From contig NZ_CP021323.1 of NCBI RefSeq assembly GCF_002155145.1, positions 930,001 through 994,000 of the forward strand: a DNA stretch of 64,000 nucleotides, in the 5' to 3' direction. The notes beneath the pieces are model-generated. The model did no database searches. It saw only the letters and a program-made list of their open reading frames with translations, and was not told where the DNA came from. Source of the DNA: Kushneria konosiri. Its GTDB lineage: Bacteria > Pseudomonadota > Gammaproteobacteria > Pseudomonadales > Halomonadaceae. Below, piece by piece: positions 27,591 through 36,295 of this stretch (its first letter is position 1; each line of letters starts with the position of its first letter). The position numbers and the translations under genes were made by a program.

Positions 27591-27926
27591 GATGCCCCTC
27601 CTGATGCTGAAAAACCGAGCATTGAAGACTGTGCCATGTCCGGGCCAGCAACGGCCCGAATCATGCGTTGCTCATGACTATCAGCATAGACCGGTTTCGA
27701 TCCGTTCGGCAGCCCTTCGAAGGTCCCCCCCTGAGGCACCGTTATCCGCGTTCGGCCAGCTGCTCAAGACGCTTCGCCCCGACGATCACGCTGGTCACTG
27801 CCATTGCCGGGCAGGTAGGCTATGAAAGCCCGTCCCAGTTCAGCCGTGAATACCGACGCCTGTTCGGGGACTCACCGCGCGGCGACCGCCGCCGCTGGCT
27901 CGAACAGAATGCGGGTACCGACGCCG
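27591..27926. other. Intergenic region holding an AraC-type remnant
   Basis: Upstream of ybiI (leftward), about 336 bases without an intact gene. The right part carries the AraC-like fragment annotated separately. The rest shows no recognisable product in any frame. Confidence 0.5.
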
Positions 27927-27937
27927 TTACCCGCTAG
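27806..27937 (+). pseudogene. Remnant of an AraC-family regulator (C-terminal HTH)
   Basis: The frame reads VGYESPSQFSREYRRLFGDSPRGD, the second helix-turn-helix and following helix of AraC/XylS regulators, ending in a normal stop. The expected preceding HTH and the whole ligand domain are absent: the sequence upstream in this frame has no AraC features. The remnant overlaps the 3' end of the convergent MocR gene by 11 nt, so it is probably what is left of a deleted gene. Confidence 0.7.
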
Positions 27938-29366
27938 CCGGGCCGATGCTGTCGATCCAGGCCTGCGACAGCCAGCCACCGGCTCGCTGAATCTCTATTT
28001 CCGGGCTGCCCGCATAGCCCAGCACCAGCCCGGCCCGGGTCGGCGGGCCCGTAAAATAGCGTGACAGCGGTGAGAGCAAAATGCCGCGAGCGCGACCGGC
28101 CTCGACCAGTGCCTGCTCACAAGCCACATTCTCAAGCCCGGCCAGCAGATGCATGCCGGCATGCCCTTCGGAAAGCATCAGCCCCTGATCAACAGCCGGT
28201 ACCAGCGCGTGGCGCAGCGCGGCCTGCCGGGATCGGTACGCCCGGCGCATGCGCGCCACATGACGGGAGAAATGTCCCTGCTCGATGAATTCGGCGAGTG
28301 CAGCCTGCACCGCGTACTGCCCCTCCCGGTTGACCCGGGCATTGACCCGCTGGAAGGGTTCGACCAGCGCTTCAGGCAGCACCAGATAACCGAGCCGCAG
28401 CCCCGGATAGAGCACCTTGCTGAAGGTGCCCACATAGATGACCGGCGCCTGATCCACCAGCCCCTGAAGCGAGGCCAGCGGCGGCGAGCTGTAGCGAAAC
28501 TCGCTGTCGTAGTCATCCTCGATGATCCAGGCCCCCTGCGCACGCGCCGCCTCCAGCAGCGCCAGCCGCCGCGACAGGCCAAGCGTTACCCCTTGTGGAT
28601 ACTGATGCGACGGCGTCACGTAGATCAGCTTTGGAGGCGCGCCCTTCGGCGCCCGGTCGATATTGATGCCCTCGGCATCCACGGGCACCGGTGTCAACGA
28701 CAACCCTGCCGCTTTCAGCGCCACCTGTGCGCCAACGTAGCCGGGCTCCTCGATCCAGGCGTCGTCACCGGGGTCGGTCAGCATCCGCGCAATCAGTTCA
28801 AAGCCCTGCTGCGCGCCCTGGGTGATCAGAATCTGCTGTGGCGTACAGCGCACCGAGCGCGACAGCCGAAGATAGTCACACAGGGCGGTCTTCAGCGCCG
28901 TCATGCCGCCGCTGCTCTGGTAGGCCAGCCACGCCTCGGGGGCGCGCTGCTGGTGACGGCGCAGCAGCCGCTGCCACTGCTCGCGCGGAAAGAGATCCAG
29001 CGCCGGAACCCCGGGGGCGAAGGCGCGATGATGCCCGCCCGACAGGGCGCTGTCCGCCAGCAGATCCTCTCCGCGCCGGGAGAGCTGCCTCTCCTGCGAA
29101 GCGATGGGTGCCTGATGAATCGCCCCGGCCAGCGCCAGCCGTGCCACGAACAGCCCCGCACCGGGGCGGGTCACGACAAACCCTTCCGCCGCCAGTCGAT
29201 CCAGCGCTGCCAGCGCCGTGTTGCGAGCGATGGATAGCTCGTGCGACAGCTGTCGGGACGAGGGCAGTGCCTCGCCCGCAGCCAGCTCACCGGACTCGAT
29301 CCAGCCACGCAGGGCAACATATAGCCGCTGGCTCAGCCCCTGCTCACAGCGCGCTGCCAGCCGCAT
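27927..29366 (-). CDS. MocR-family regulator (GntR HTH fused to aminotransferase domain)
   Basis: A 479-residue fusion. Residues 1-75 form a GntR winged HTH (GEALPSSRQLSHELSIARNTALAALDRLAAEGFV). The remainder is a fold-type I aminotransferase-like domain with the PLP lysine at Lys317 (GTFSKVLYPGLRLGY) and EDDYDSEF at about 283-290, so PLP binding is likely. The ATG at 29366 has GAGG 8 nt upstream; the frame is open to 29468, but that part covers repeat elements that look like its operator. It is divergent from an acetyltransferase operon and probably regulates it and itself. Confidence 0.9.
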   Translation of the reverse strand: MRLAARCEQGLSQRLYVALRGWIESGELAAGEALPSSRQLSHELSIARNTALAALDRLAAEGFVVTRPGAGLFVARLALAGAIHQAPIASQERQLSRRGEDLLADSALSGGHHRAFAPGVPALDLFPREQWQRLLRRHQQRAPEAWLAYQSSGGMTALKTALCDYLRLSRSVRCTPQQILITQGAQQGFELIARMLTDPGDDAWIEEPGYVGAQVALKAAGLSLTPVPVDAEGINIDRAPKGAPPKLIYVTPSHQYPQGVTLGLSRRLALLEAARAQGAWIIEDDYDSEFRYSSPPLASLQGLVDQAPVIYVGTFSKVLYPGLRLGYLVLPEALVEPFQRVNARVNREGQYAVQAALAEFIEQGHFSRHVARMRRAYRSRQAALRHALVPAVDQGLMLSEGHAGMHLLAGLENVACEQALVEAGRARGILLSPLSRYFTGPPTRAGLVLGYAGSPEIEIQRAGGWLSQAWIDSIGPASG

Positions 29367-29410
29367 GGCCAGCGCCTCAATCACCCAAACAGTACGTGCA
29401 CGCCGGCTCA

Positions 29411-29458
29411 ACCGGTTCTCCTGATTTTCCTGAAACTGGCTCTTATGGAAGAACCAGT
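29411..29458. promoter_or_regulatory. Three-element operator between the MocR gene and the acetyltransferase operon
   Basis: ACCGGTTCT (29411-29419) and ACTGGCTCT (29435-29443) are direct repeats spaced 24 bp apart, and AGAACCAGT (29450-29458) is the inverted copy; each differs from ACTGGTTCT by at most one base. Direct plus inverted repeats with a helical-turn-scale spacing are typical of MocR/PdxR binding sites. Confidence 0.65.
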
Positions 29459-29501
29459 ATGCGACCACGATGATCGAACGTCATCTGTCTCTGGAGAAAC
29501 C

Positions 29502-29960
29502 ATGCCTACCCTTCGAGCTGCCACTCCGGCTGATCTTGATGCCCTGACCGGGCTTCTGGACGGCTATCGCGTGTTCTATCAACAAGACAGTGATGAAGCA
29601 GCCTGTCGCGCCTTTCTTCAAAAGCGCCTTGAGCGAGGCGACTCGCATCTGCTGGTCCACGAAACCAAAGGCGTTCTGGACGGCTTTGTGCAGCTCTATC
29701 CGGTACTTTCAACGGTGAGTCTTGCCCCGCGCTGGCTGCTCAATGATCTGTTCGTAGCCCCCGGGGCGCGCGGCCGCGGTATCGGCCGAGCGTTGATGCA
29801 GGCTGGTGCAGATCTCGCCCTGGAACACGGCGTGCCCTCGCTGATGCTGCGCACCCAGCCCCACAACCATGCCGCGAAAGCGCTCTATGAATCGCTGGGC
29901 TGGGGGAAAAACGAGGCCTTCGACACCTATCTGCTTTCCGTGCCGGAGTCCAGGTCATGA
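29502..29960 (+). CDS. GNAT-family N-acetyltransferase
   Basis: A 152-residue GNAT protein. The acetyl-CoA pyrophosphate loop is VAPGARGRGIGRALM at about 86-100, and the C-terminal ALYESLGW motif is present. GGAGA lies before the ATG at 29502. The substrate is unknown. It is the first gene of a rightward operon: its TGA overlaps the next ATG (ATGA at 29957), followed by a second GNAT and a PaiB-like protein. Confidence 0.9.
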   Translation: MPTLRAATPADLDALTGLLDGYRVFYQQDSDEAACRAFLQKRLERGDSHLLVHETKGVLDGFVQLYPVLSTVSLAPRWLLNDLFVAPGARGRGIGRALMQAGADLALEHGVPSLMLRTQPHNHAAKALYESLGWGKNEAFDTYLLSVPESRS

Positions 29961-30676
29961 CGATTTCTCGAGAATCCGAGGCGATCCCACGGGGACCTCT
30001 GATTGATGGCTGGCAACCGCCGCCGCTGCCGGGTAACGACACGCTGATCGGACGCTACTGTCGGGTGGCACCGCTGAACGTGGCGGCACACGGCGATGCG
30101 CTGTTCAATGCCTGGCAGGCAGATGACGCCTCGCGCTGGGTCTATCTGGGCGGGCGCCCCTTTCATGATTGCAGCAGCTGTCTTGAGTGGCTGTCCCATC
30201 AGGCCACCTCCCGCGACCCGACGTTTCTGGCGCTCATCGACCGGGACCGTGATCAGGCGCTGGGCGTGGCAGCCTGGCTTAACATCGCCTGCGAACATGG
30301 CAGCGTCGAGCTGGGCCATTTGAGCTTCTCTACACGGATGGCACGCTGCCGCATGGCCACCGAAGCGCTGCACCTTCTGATCGATCACGCCTTCAAGCTC
30401 GGATACCGCCGGGTGGAATGGAAGTGTGATGCGCTCAATGGACCCTCACGACGTGCCGCCGAGCGGCTCGGCTTTCGCCCTGAAGGAACGTTTCGACAGC
30501 ACCGCGTGGTCTGCGGGCGCAATCGCGACACCATCTGGTACTCATTGCTGGATCACGAATGGCCGTCGCTCGCGGATGCGCACAGACAGTGGCTGATGCC
30601 GGATAACTTTGATGACATGGGCCATCAAGGCGTCGCGCTATCAACGCTGACCGCACCCCTGCGGCAGGGAGCGTAG
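29957..30676 (+). CDS. RimJ/RimL-type GNAT acetyltransferase
   Basis: A 239-residue protein of the larger GNAT subgroup (Acetyltransf_3): LIGRYCRVAPLN at the start, YRRVEWKCDALNGPSRRAAERLGFRPEGTFRQHRVVCGRNRDTIWYSLL at the end. The canonical Q/RxxGxG/A loop is altered to RMARCRMATEALHLL (around 127-141). It is translationally coupled to the preceding GNAT gene by a 4-nt overlap. The substrate is unknown. Confidence 0.9.
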   Translation: MTISRESEAIPRGPLIDGWQPPPLPGNDTLIGRYCRVAPLNVAAHGDALFNAWQADDASRWVYLGGRPFHDCSSCLEWLSHQATSRDPTFLALIDRDRDQALGVAAWLNIACEHGSVELGHLSFSTRMARCRMATEALHLLIDHAFKLGYRRVEWKCDALNGPSRRAAERLGFRPEGTFRQHRVVCGRNRDTIWYSLLDHEWPSLADAHRQWLMPDNFDDMGHQGVALSTLTAPLRQGA

Positions 30677-30679
30677 GCC

Positions 30680-31315
30680 ATGTATCTCCCCCGCCACTTC
30701 CGAATGGACAGCCTCGAGGCGCAGCATGCCCTGATGGCGCACGCTCCTTTCGCCACGCTCGTCACCGTCGCAGGCGGTGCCCTCGAGGCCAATCCGCTGC
30801 CGCTGCTGCTCAATCCTCATCGAGGGGAACAGGGCACGCTTGAAGGGCATATTGCCCGCGCCAATCCGCTCTGGAAAACGCCGCCGACCCATGCCATGGC
30901 GCTGTTCCATGGGCCTGACAGCTACATTACACCGAGCTGGTATCCCGCCAAACGCGCGCATGGCCGGGTCGTGCCCACCTGGCACTACCTGAGCGTCCAG
31001 GCACACGGCACGATCCGGTTTATCGAGGACCCTGACTGGCTTCAAACGCACATCGCAAGGCTCACTGACCGGTTTGAACGCGAACAGGCCACGCCCTGGT
31101 CCATCAGTGAGGCGCCCGCGGATTACATCGAGGGACTGTGTCGCGCGATTGTGGGCGTCGAGCTTTGCATTGAGCGCCTGGTCGGCAAGCACAAGGCCGC
31201 GCAGCACAAGGATGAGGCGACGCAGCAGGCGGTGTGCAGCGGCCTGAAGCAACAGGGCATGAGCGACTCGGAAGCCGGCTGGCTGAGTGGTGCCCCCTTT
31301 ACCCGGCATGGGTGA
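30680..31315 (+). CDS. FMN-binding PaiB-family protein
   Basis: A 211-residue protein with the PaiB signature: MYLPRHFRMDS at the start, GPDSYITPSWYP in the centre and VPTWHYLSVQAHG. In Bacillus, paiA (a GNAT acetyltransferase) and paiB are paired and act on polyamines and sporulation genes; homologues bind FMN or haem-like ligands. Here it starts 3 nt after the second GNAT gene, repeating the acetyltransferase-PaiB pairing, so a polyamine or amine detoxification role is a fair inference. Confidence 0.9.
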   Translation: MYLPRHFRMDSLEAQHALMAHAPFATLVTVAGGALEANPLPLLLNPHRGEQGTLEGHIARANPLWKTPPTHAMALFHGPDSYITPSWYPAKRAHGRVVPTWHYLSVQAHGTIRFIEDPDWLQTHIARLTDRFEREQATPWSISEAPADYIEGLCRAIVGVELCIERLVGKHKAAQHKDEATQQAVCSGLKQQGMSDSEAGWLSGAPFTRHG

Positions 31316-31372
31316 GGGTTCACCGGATATCCATTTTTATCGTTTTTTCCAACACGACTGGCAGGGGGCGTC

Positions 31373-31975
31373 ATGTATCGCGTTTACGGCGATCAGCACT
31401 CGGGCAATTGCTACAAGGTCAGGCTCGTCCTGCAATATCTGTCACTGCCTTATGAATGGATAGAGATGTCCGTCCTGAACGGGGATACCCGAACGCCGGC
31501 CTTTTTACAGCGCAACCCGAATGGCAGGATTCCCGTGCTCGAGCTTGAGGACGGCACCTGTCTGGCAGAGTCCAATGCCATCCTCTGTTTTCTCGCTGAC
31601 GGCAGCACGCTGATCCCGACGGGGCGGCTGGCGCGGGCACGCATGTTTCAATGGTTGTTTTTCGAGCAGTACAGCCACGAACCTTCCGTGGCGTCGGCAC
31701 GATTTATCGTGCGCTATCTAAACACCCCTGCCGAGCGGCGCCATGATCTGGCAGCCCGACAGCGTGATGGGCATATGGCTCTTGCCGTAATGGAACAACA
31801 GCTTGCTTCTACACCCTTCATGGCAGGCGATCGTTTTACGCTGGCCGACATTGCTCTGTATGCCTATACCCATGTGGCGCATGAAGGCGGTATCGATCTT
31901 GCCGATTACCCCGCCATCAAGGCATGGCTTGCACGAGTCGCCTCACAGGAGGGGCACGTCGCCATGCCGGACTGA
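31373..31975 (+). CDS. Glutathione S-transferase family protein
   Basis: A 200-residue GST with the N-terminal thioredoxin-like domain (YGDQHSGNCYKVRLVLQYL), the cis-Pro NPNGRIPVLE at about 44-53 and the Glu-Ser glutathione-binding pair LAESNAIL at 62-69. The C-terminal helical domain has the N-capping box FTLADIALYAYTHVA. A Ser or Cys near position 10-13 is the likely catalytic residue. It is 57 nt after the PaiB gene on the same strand and could be part of that transcript. Confidence 0.92.
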   Translation: MYRVYGDQHSGNCYKVRLVLQYLSLPYEWIEMSVLNGDTRTPAFLQRNPNGRIPVLELEDGTCLAESNAILCFLADGSTLIPTGRLARARMFQWLFFEQYSHEPSVASARFIVRYLNTPAERRHDLAARQRDGHMALAVMEQQLASTPFMAGDRFTLADIALYAYTHVAHEGGIDLADYPAIKAWLARVASQEGHVAMPD

Positions 31976-32102
31976 AAGAAGCCTTGCGGTAAGGGATCTT
32001 CTGTCATGCCCCTCCCAATGTCCGAATCGGTGGGTATAAGGTCGTTTTCGACATCGCCGTCTGACCGCACACTCTCTGCTGTTTCCCTGCGGAAAGCCGC
32101 TG

Positions 32103-33062
32103 ATGCCCCATACCCTCGATCTCTTGATCTATCCGAACTGCCAGTTGCTGGATGCCAGTGGCCCCTGGCAGGTGTTTGCCACGGCCAACCAGCTGGCCGG
32201 CCGGTCGCTTTATCAGCTGCGCCTGCTGGCTGAATCGGCAGGGCCTGTCACGACCAATTCCGGCATGACCCTCCATGCAACGCATGCGCTGGCCACGACA
32301 CCACAGGGGGACACCCTGCTGGTCGCGGGCGGCTCGGGTGTGCATGCCCTGGAAATGGCCACCATCGAGACCATTGCCCGGCGCGCGTCAAAAACAGCCC
32401 GTGTAGGGTCGGTCTGCACCGGTGCGTTCGCGCTGGCCCGGGCCGGGGTACTCGACGGGCGATGCGCTACCACGCACTGGCGCCATGCCGGGACGCTGGC
32501 GCATCAATTCCCGAAGGTACAGGTCCACGCGGAGGCGCTTTATCTGGAAAGCGACGGCGTCTACACCAGCGCCGGCATTACCGCAGGCATTGATCTGGCG
32601 CTCTCACTGCTGGCTCAGGACCAGGGGCTGCCCCTCGCCGCGGAAGTGGCCCGGGAACTGGTCATGTTTCTGCACCGCCCGGGCAACCAGGCGCAGTTCA
32701 GTGAAGGATTAAAGGCACAGGTGAAGAGTCACGGCAGACTGCGGCGTCTGGTAGACCGCGTGACGGCCGAACCGCTCGATGACTGGTCCATCGAGACAAT
32801 GGCTGATGCCGTGGCCGTAACACCGCGCCATCTAACGCGCCTTTTCAGACAGGAGCTTTCGATGACGCCCGGCGACTTTCTGACGCGCCTGCGACTGGAA
32901 GCCGCCAGACGCCTGCTGCTGGAAAGTGATACCTCACCGGCTCTGATCGCCGAGCACTGTCGCCTCGGCGGCGGTGAGCAGCTGCGCCGTCTGTTTCAGC
33001 GCCATTTCGGACTGCCACCTTCCCTGTATCGAGCCCGTTTCGGCTCGGGAGCCCTGTCATGA
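32103..33062 (+). CDS. GlxA-type transcriptional regulator (DJ-1/PfpI + AraC HTH)
   Basis: A 319-residue regulator. Residues 1-185 form a DJ-1/PfpI amidotransferase-like domain with the nucleophile-elbow SVCTGAFALARAG and the THWRHAGTL motif. Residues about 215-315 form an AraC double HTH (WSIETMADAVAVTPRHLTRLFRQE; LIAEHCRLGGGEQLRRLFQRHF). Its stop overlaps the start of the MFS transporter gene by 4 nt (ATGA), so it probably controls a transcript that includes its own transporter. Confidence 0.93.
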   Translation: MPHTLDLLIYPNCQLLDASGPWQVFATANQLAGRSLYQLRLLAESAGPVTTNSGMTLHATHALATTPQGDTLLVAGGSGVHALEMATIETIARRASKTARVGSVCTGAFALARAGVLDGRCATTHWRHAGTLAHQFPKVQVHAEALYLESDGVYTSAGITAGIDLALSLLAQDQGLPLAAEVARELVMFLHRPGNQAQFSEGLKAQVKSHGRLRRLVDRVTAEPLDDWSIETMADAVAVTPRHLTRLFRQELSMTPGDFLTRLRLEAARRLLLESDTSPALIAEHCRLGGGEQLRRLFQRHFGLPPSLYRARFGSGALS

Positions 33063-34270
33063 ATCAAAGACTTCCATCAACATCGCTGCCGGCCACGGTC
33101 TGGTGGCTGGCGCTGTGTCAGGCATTGCTGGTCAGCGGCAATATCATGCTGATCACCATCAACCCGCTGATCGGCGCGCATCTATCGCCGTCAGCCGCGC
33201 TCATTACCCTGCCGGTGGCCGCGCAGATGCTGGGCACGACCTGTGCCACCCTGCCGGCCGGCTGGCTGACCGAGCGCTTCGGGCGGCGGCGTACCTTTAT
33301 CATGGCCAATCTGACCGGGCTTTCCGGCATTGCTCTGGCGACGCTGTCGCTGGCCGGGGAAAGCTTCGTCGGCTTTAACCTCGGCGCTTTCGGGATCGGG
33401 GCCAGCATCGGGGCCGGCATGCTCTATCGCTTTGCCGCGGTCGATGCCGCGCCCGCCCAGCGCGATCGGGCGCTTTCGATGGTGATGGCCGGTGGCGTGC
33501 TGGCGGCACTGTTTGGCCCCTGGCTGGCCAGCGTTTCACGCCATCTGTTTTCCGTACCCTTTTTAGGCACGCTGGCTGGGCTTGCCGGGCTGTATCTTGT
33601 CGCGCTGGTGATTGTCGCCAGCCTGAACCTGACCGACCCGGTGCCCCGCGGCCGCCAGGGCACGTCGATCTCACGGATCGCGCTGCTGCGCCGCCCACGG
33701 CTGGCGGCCGCGATCATGGCTGCGGCGCTGGGCTATGTGGTCATGAATCTGGCCATGACCGCCACCCCACTGGCCATGGCTCAGCACGGTCACGGCTTTG
33801 AGGCCACGGGGCATGTGATCAGTGCGCACGTACTGGCCATGTTTGCGCCCTCCTTTGTCACCGGCCATCTGATCCGACGATTTGGTCACGTCCGCATGAT
33901 CGTCGCCGGAGCACTGCTGCTGGGGCTGAGCGCGCTTTGTGCCCTGCTGGCCCCGGCCCTGTCCGCTTTCGGGGTGGGGCTTTTGCTGCTGGGGCTGGGC
34001 TGGAACTTCACCTTCATTCCCGCCAGCGCCTGGCTTGCCAGTGCCCATACGCCAGATGAGGCCCCTCGGGTACAGGCGCTGAACGACTGTGTGGTGTTCA
34101 GCCTCGTAACCCTCTCGGCACTGGCGGCAGGGCCGCTCAATGCATGGCTGGGCTGGCAGGCGCTCAACCTCTGGCTGCTGGTGCCCGTGGGCGTGATGGC
34201 AGTGGCCGTGATGGGGCTGAACCGTCGCCCCCACGTGACCGCCTCTACCCACATGTCTGCCTCATCATGA
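33059..34270 (+). CDS. MFS transporter
   Basis: A 403-residue transporter with 12 hydrophobic segments. The MFS loop 2-3 motif is GWLTERFGRRRTF at about 72-84, and a second copy-like loop GHLIRRFGHVRM follows in the second half. It has no fused domain. Coupling to the upstream GlxA-type regulator suggests that it exports or imports the molecule sensed by it. The substrate cannot be deduced. Confidence 0.92.
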   Translation: MNQRLPSTSLPATVWWLALCQALLVSGNIMLITINPLIGAHLSPSAALITLPVAAQMLGTTCATLPAGWLTERFGRRRTFIMANLTGLSGIALATLSLAGESFVGFNLGAFGIGASIGAGMLYRFAAVDAAPAQRDRALSMVMAGGVLAALFGPWLASVSRHLFSVPFLGTLAGLAGLYLVALVIVASLNLTDPVPRGRQGTSISRIALLRRPRLAAAIMAAALGYVVMNLAMTATPLAMAQHGHGFEATGHVISAHVLAMFAPSFVTGHLIRRFGHVRMIVAGALLLGLSALCALLAPALSAFGVGLLLLGLGWNFTFIPASAWLASAHTPDEAPRVQALNDCVVFSLVTLSALAAGPLNAWLGWQALNLWLLVPVGVMAVAVMGLNRRPHVTASTHMSASS

Positions 34271-34290
34271 GGCAGATGTCTCGACCCGGC

Positions 34291-34665
34291 TCAGGGTGAT
34301 GATGGAGCGGTGTCATCCTGAGTGCGCTCATCGGGAATCTCGGCGCTCCCCTGCGGCGTTTTGGTGGTGTTGTCGTCGTTCATGCTGCCGACACCCTGCT
34401 TTTGGTGCTGGCGCTCCATGGCGCTGGAGGATTCATGGGAATCCTTGAGCTGTTGCTGGCGCTCACGCTGCATGCTGCCGCTTTGATCCTCCATGCCGCT
34501 GGCGCCGCCCGGGCGGGAGAGCTCATCAGTATTCTGCACAGACGACACGGATGGGGATGACTGGGTCGATGATCCGTCCTCTTCCGACGGCGGAGACGTG
34601 GCCAACGCCAGCACGGGCACCAGGGCCAGGCTCAGTCCACAAACCACGATTTTCAATGTCTTCAT
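34291..34665 (-). CDS. Secreted low-complexity protein
   Basis: A 124-residue protein with a signal peptide (MKTLKIVVCGLSLALVPVLALA) and a mature part rich in Ser, Gln, Glu and Asp with few hydrophobic residues (ERQQQLKDSHESSSAMERQHQKQG). It is likely disordered in the periplasm. GGAG precedes the ATG at 34665. I recognise no family. It ends 20 nt from the convergent MFS gene and is divergent from lemA. Confidence 0.65.
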   Translation of the reverse strand: MKTLKIVVCGLSLALVPVLALATSPPSEEDGSSTQSSPSVSSVQNTDELSRPGGASGMEDQSGSMQRERQQQLKDSHESSSAMERQHQKQGVGSMNDDNTTKTPQGSAEIPDERTQDDTAPSSP

Positions 34666-34861
34666 GACGCTGTTCTCCGAGGCGTGATGCCAGATCCAAG
34701 CATAGTGGGCGCACCCGCTTTTATGGCTGCTGCTTTGGTCATGTGACAAGACGGCTGACGACGATTGGCGTGGCGACATCCAGGCTGACATTACCGCCAA
34801 GCCATGACGGTGATACCTTATGAATTGAAATCTCAATTCCATTCGTTAGAGATCCCGACTC

Positions 34862-35497
34862 ATGTCCATGTCTGACCACCGTTTTTCTCCCGCTCCCGGC
34901 GGCCTGCGCGCCCTTCACTGGCAGTGTCTGGCGCTGCTGCTTTTGTGCCTGGCGCTCTCCGGCTGCGGTATCAACAAGATTCCGACCCTGGATGAGAAGG
35001 TCAAATCCGCCTGGTCACAGGTCGAAAACCAGTATCAGCGACGCGCCGACCTGGTCCCCAACCTGGTCGAGACGGTAAAGGGCTATGCCAACCAGGAGCA
35101 GGAAACCCTGACGGCGGTCATCGAGGCACGCTCAAAGGCGACCTCGATTCAGGTGGATGCCGATACGCTCAACAATCCCGAGCAGCTTCAGCAGTTCCAG
35201 CAGGCCCAGCGCCAGCTCAGCGGTGCGCTGAGTCGCCTGATGGCGGTCTCGGAGCGCTACCCGGAGCTCAAGTCGAATCAGAACTTTTTGGCGCTGCAGT
35301 CCCAGCTCGAGGGCACGGAAAATCGGATTGCGGTGGCACGACGCGACTTCATTCAGGCGGTCGAGGCCTACAACACCGAGATTCGCACCTTCCCGGGCAG
35401 CATCTGGCACAAGCTGATGTACAGCGACCTGCCGATTCGCGACAACTTCGAAGCCACTGCCGAAAACGCAGACCAGGCCCCCCAGGTGACATTCTGA
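34862..35497 (+). CDS. lemA: LemA-family lipoprotein
   Basis: A 211-residue protein. A hydrophobic leader ends in a lipobox (LALSGCG, Cys at about residue 35), so it is probably a lipoprotein. The mature part is the LemA helical domain: VKSAWSQVENQYQRRADLVPNLVETVKGYANQEQETLTAVIEARSKA and TENRIAVARRDFIQAVEAYNT. It is followed 16 nt later by two TPM-domain genes, the common LemA-YgcG arrangement, thought to work at the cell envelope. Function is unresolved. Confidence 0.93.
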   Translation: MSMSDHRFSPAPGGLRALHWQCLALLLLCLALSGCGINKIPTLDEKVKSAWSQVENQYQRRADLVPNLVETVKGYANQEQETLTAVIEARSKATSIQVDADTLNNPEQLQQFQQAQRQLSGALSRLMAVSERYPELKSNQNFLALQSQLEGTENRIAVARRDFIQAVEAYNTEIRTFPGSIWHKLMYSDLPIRDNFEATAENADQAPQVTF

Positions 35498-35513
35498 TGC
35501 CGCAGGTGATGAC

Positions 35514-36266
35514 GTGAGACAACTGACACGCTCGCTGGCCGTCGGCCTTTTGCTGCTGCTGTGTACGGCAGCGGCTCAGGCCGCCCCCGACTTTCCCGAA
35601 CTGACCGGGCGCGTGGTGGACAATGCACAGCTGCTTGATCCATCGACGACCACGCAGCTTTCCGGGATGCTGGCAGCCCATGAAAAGGCCACTGGCGAAC
35701 AGCTGGTGGTGGTCACCCTGCCCGATCTGGGCGGGGAGACCATCGAGCGCTACGGCTATCAGCTCGGCCGCGCCTGGGGGATTGGTCAGAAGGACAAGGA
35801 CAACGGCGCCCTTTTGATCGTGGCCGTTGAGGAGCGCAAGGTGCGCATCGAGGTCGGTTACGGCCTTGAAGGGCGTCTGACCGATGCGCAATCTTCCGCC
35901 ATCATCAATCAAATCATTACGCCAGCCTTTCGCAACGGCGATTATGCCCACGGCATTGTCGAAGGCAGCCAGGCCATGATCCAGGTGCTCGGCGGCGATC
36001 CACTGGCACAGACGCAACAGCGCAGTGAGGGCGAGTCCAGCCATCTCGGCGGTGCCGGTATCTGGCTGACGATTTTGATGTTCATCGTGCTGATGATCGT
36101 TCGAGGTGGTGGCGGTCGTGGCGGACGAGGTGGACTGCTCGGTGGCATGCTGCTGGGCGGGGCGCTTGGCGGCGGCGGCCGTTCGGGTGGCGGTCTCGGC
36201 GGCGGCGGTGGTTTCAGCGGCGGTGGCGGCGGCTTCGGCGGCGGCGGCGCGTCCGGCGGCTGGTAA
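35514..36266 (+). CDS. TPM-domain (YgcG-like) membrane protein with Gly-rich tail
   Basis: A 250-residue protein starting at GTG (35514), which has AGGTGAT just upstream. A signal peptide (to about AAAQAA at 23) is followed by a TPM domain (FPELTGRVVDNAQLLD; GEQLVVVTLPDLGGETIERYGYQLGRAWGIGQKDKDNGALLIVA; VGYGLEGRLTDAQSS). One TM helix at about 183-198 precedes an almost pure Gly/Ser/Phe tail ending in GGASGGW. This is the typical YgcG layout. It lies between lemA and another TPM gene. Confidence 0.93.
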   Translation: MRQLTRSLAVGLLLLLCTAAAQAAPDFPELTGRVVDNAQLLDPSTTTQLSGMLAAHEKATGEQLVVVTLPDLGGETIERYGYQLGRAWGIGQKDKDNGALLIVAVEERKVRIEVGYGLEGRLTDAQSSAIINQIITPAFRNGDYAHGIVEGSQAMIQVLGGDPLAQTQQRSEGESSHLGGAGIWLTILMFIVLMIVRGGGGRGGRGGLLGGMLLGGALGGGGRSGGGLGGGGGFSGGGGGFGGGGASGGW

Positions 36267-36295
36267 CGGTCGCGCTCACACAAGGATAACGCGGT

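Noticed and set aside
28149-29237. A 362-codon plus-strand frame opposite the MocR gene
   Set aside because: Antisense to a complete MocR regulator; no recognisable product.
35942-36283. Pro-rich minus-strand frame opposite the Gly-rich tail of the TPM protein
   Set aside because: The poly-Pro is simply the reverse complement of Gly codons in the YgcG tail.
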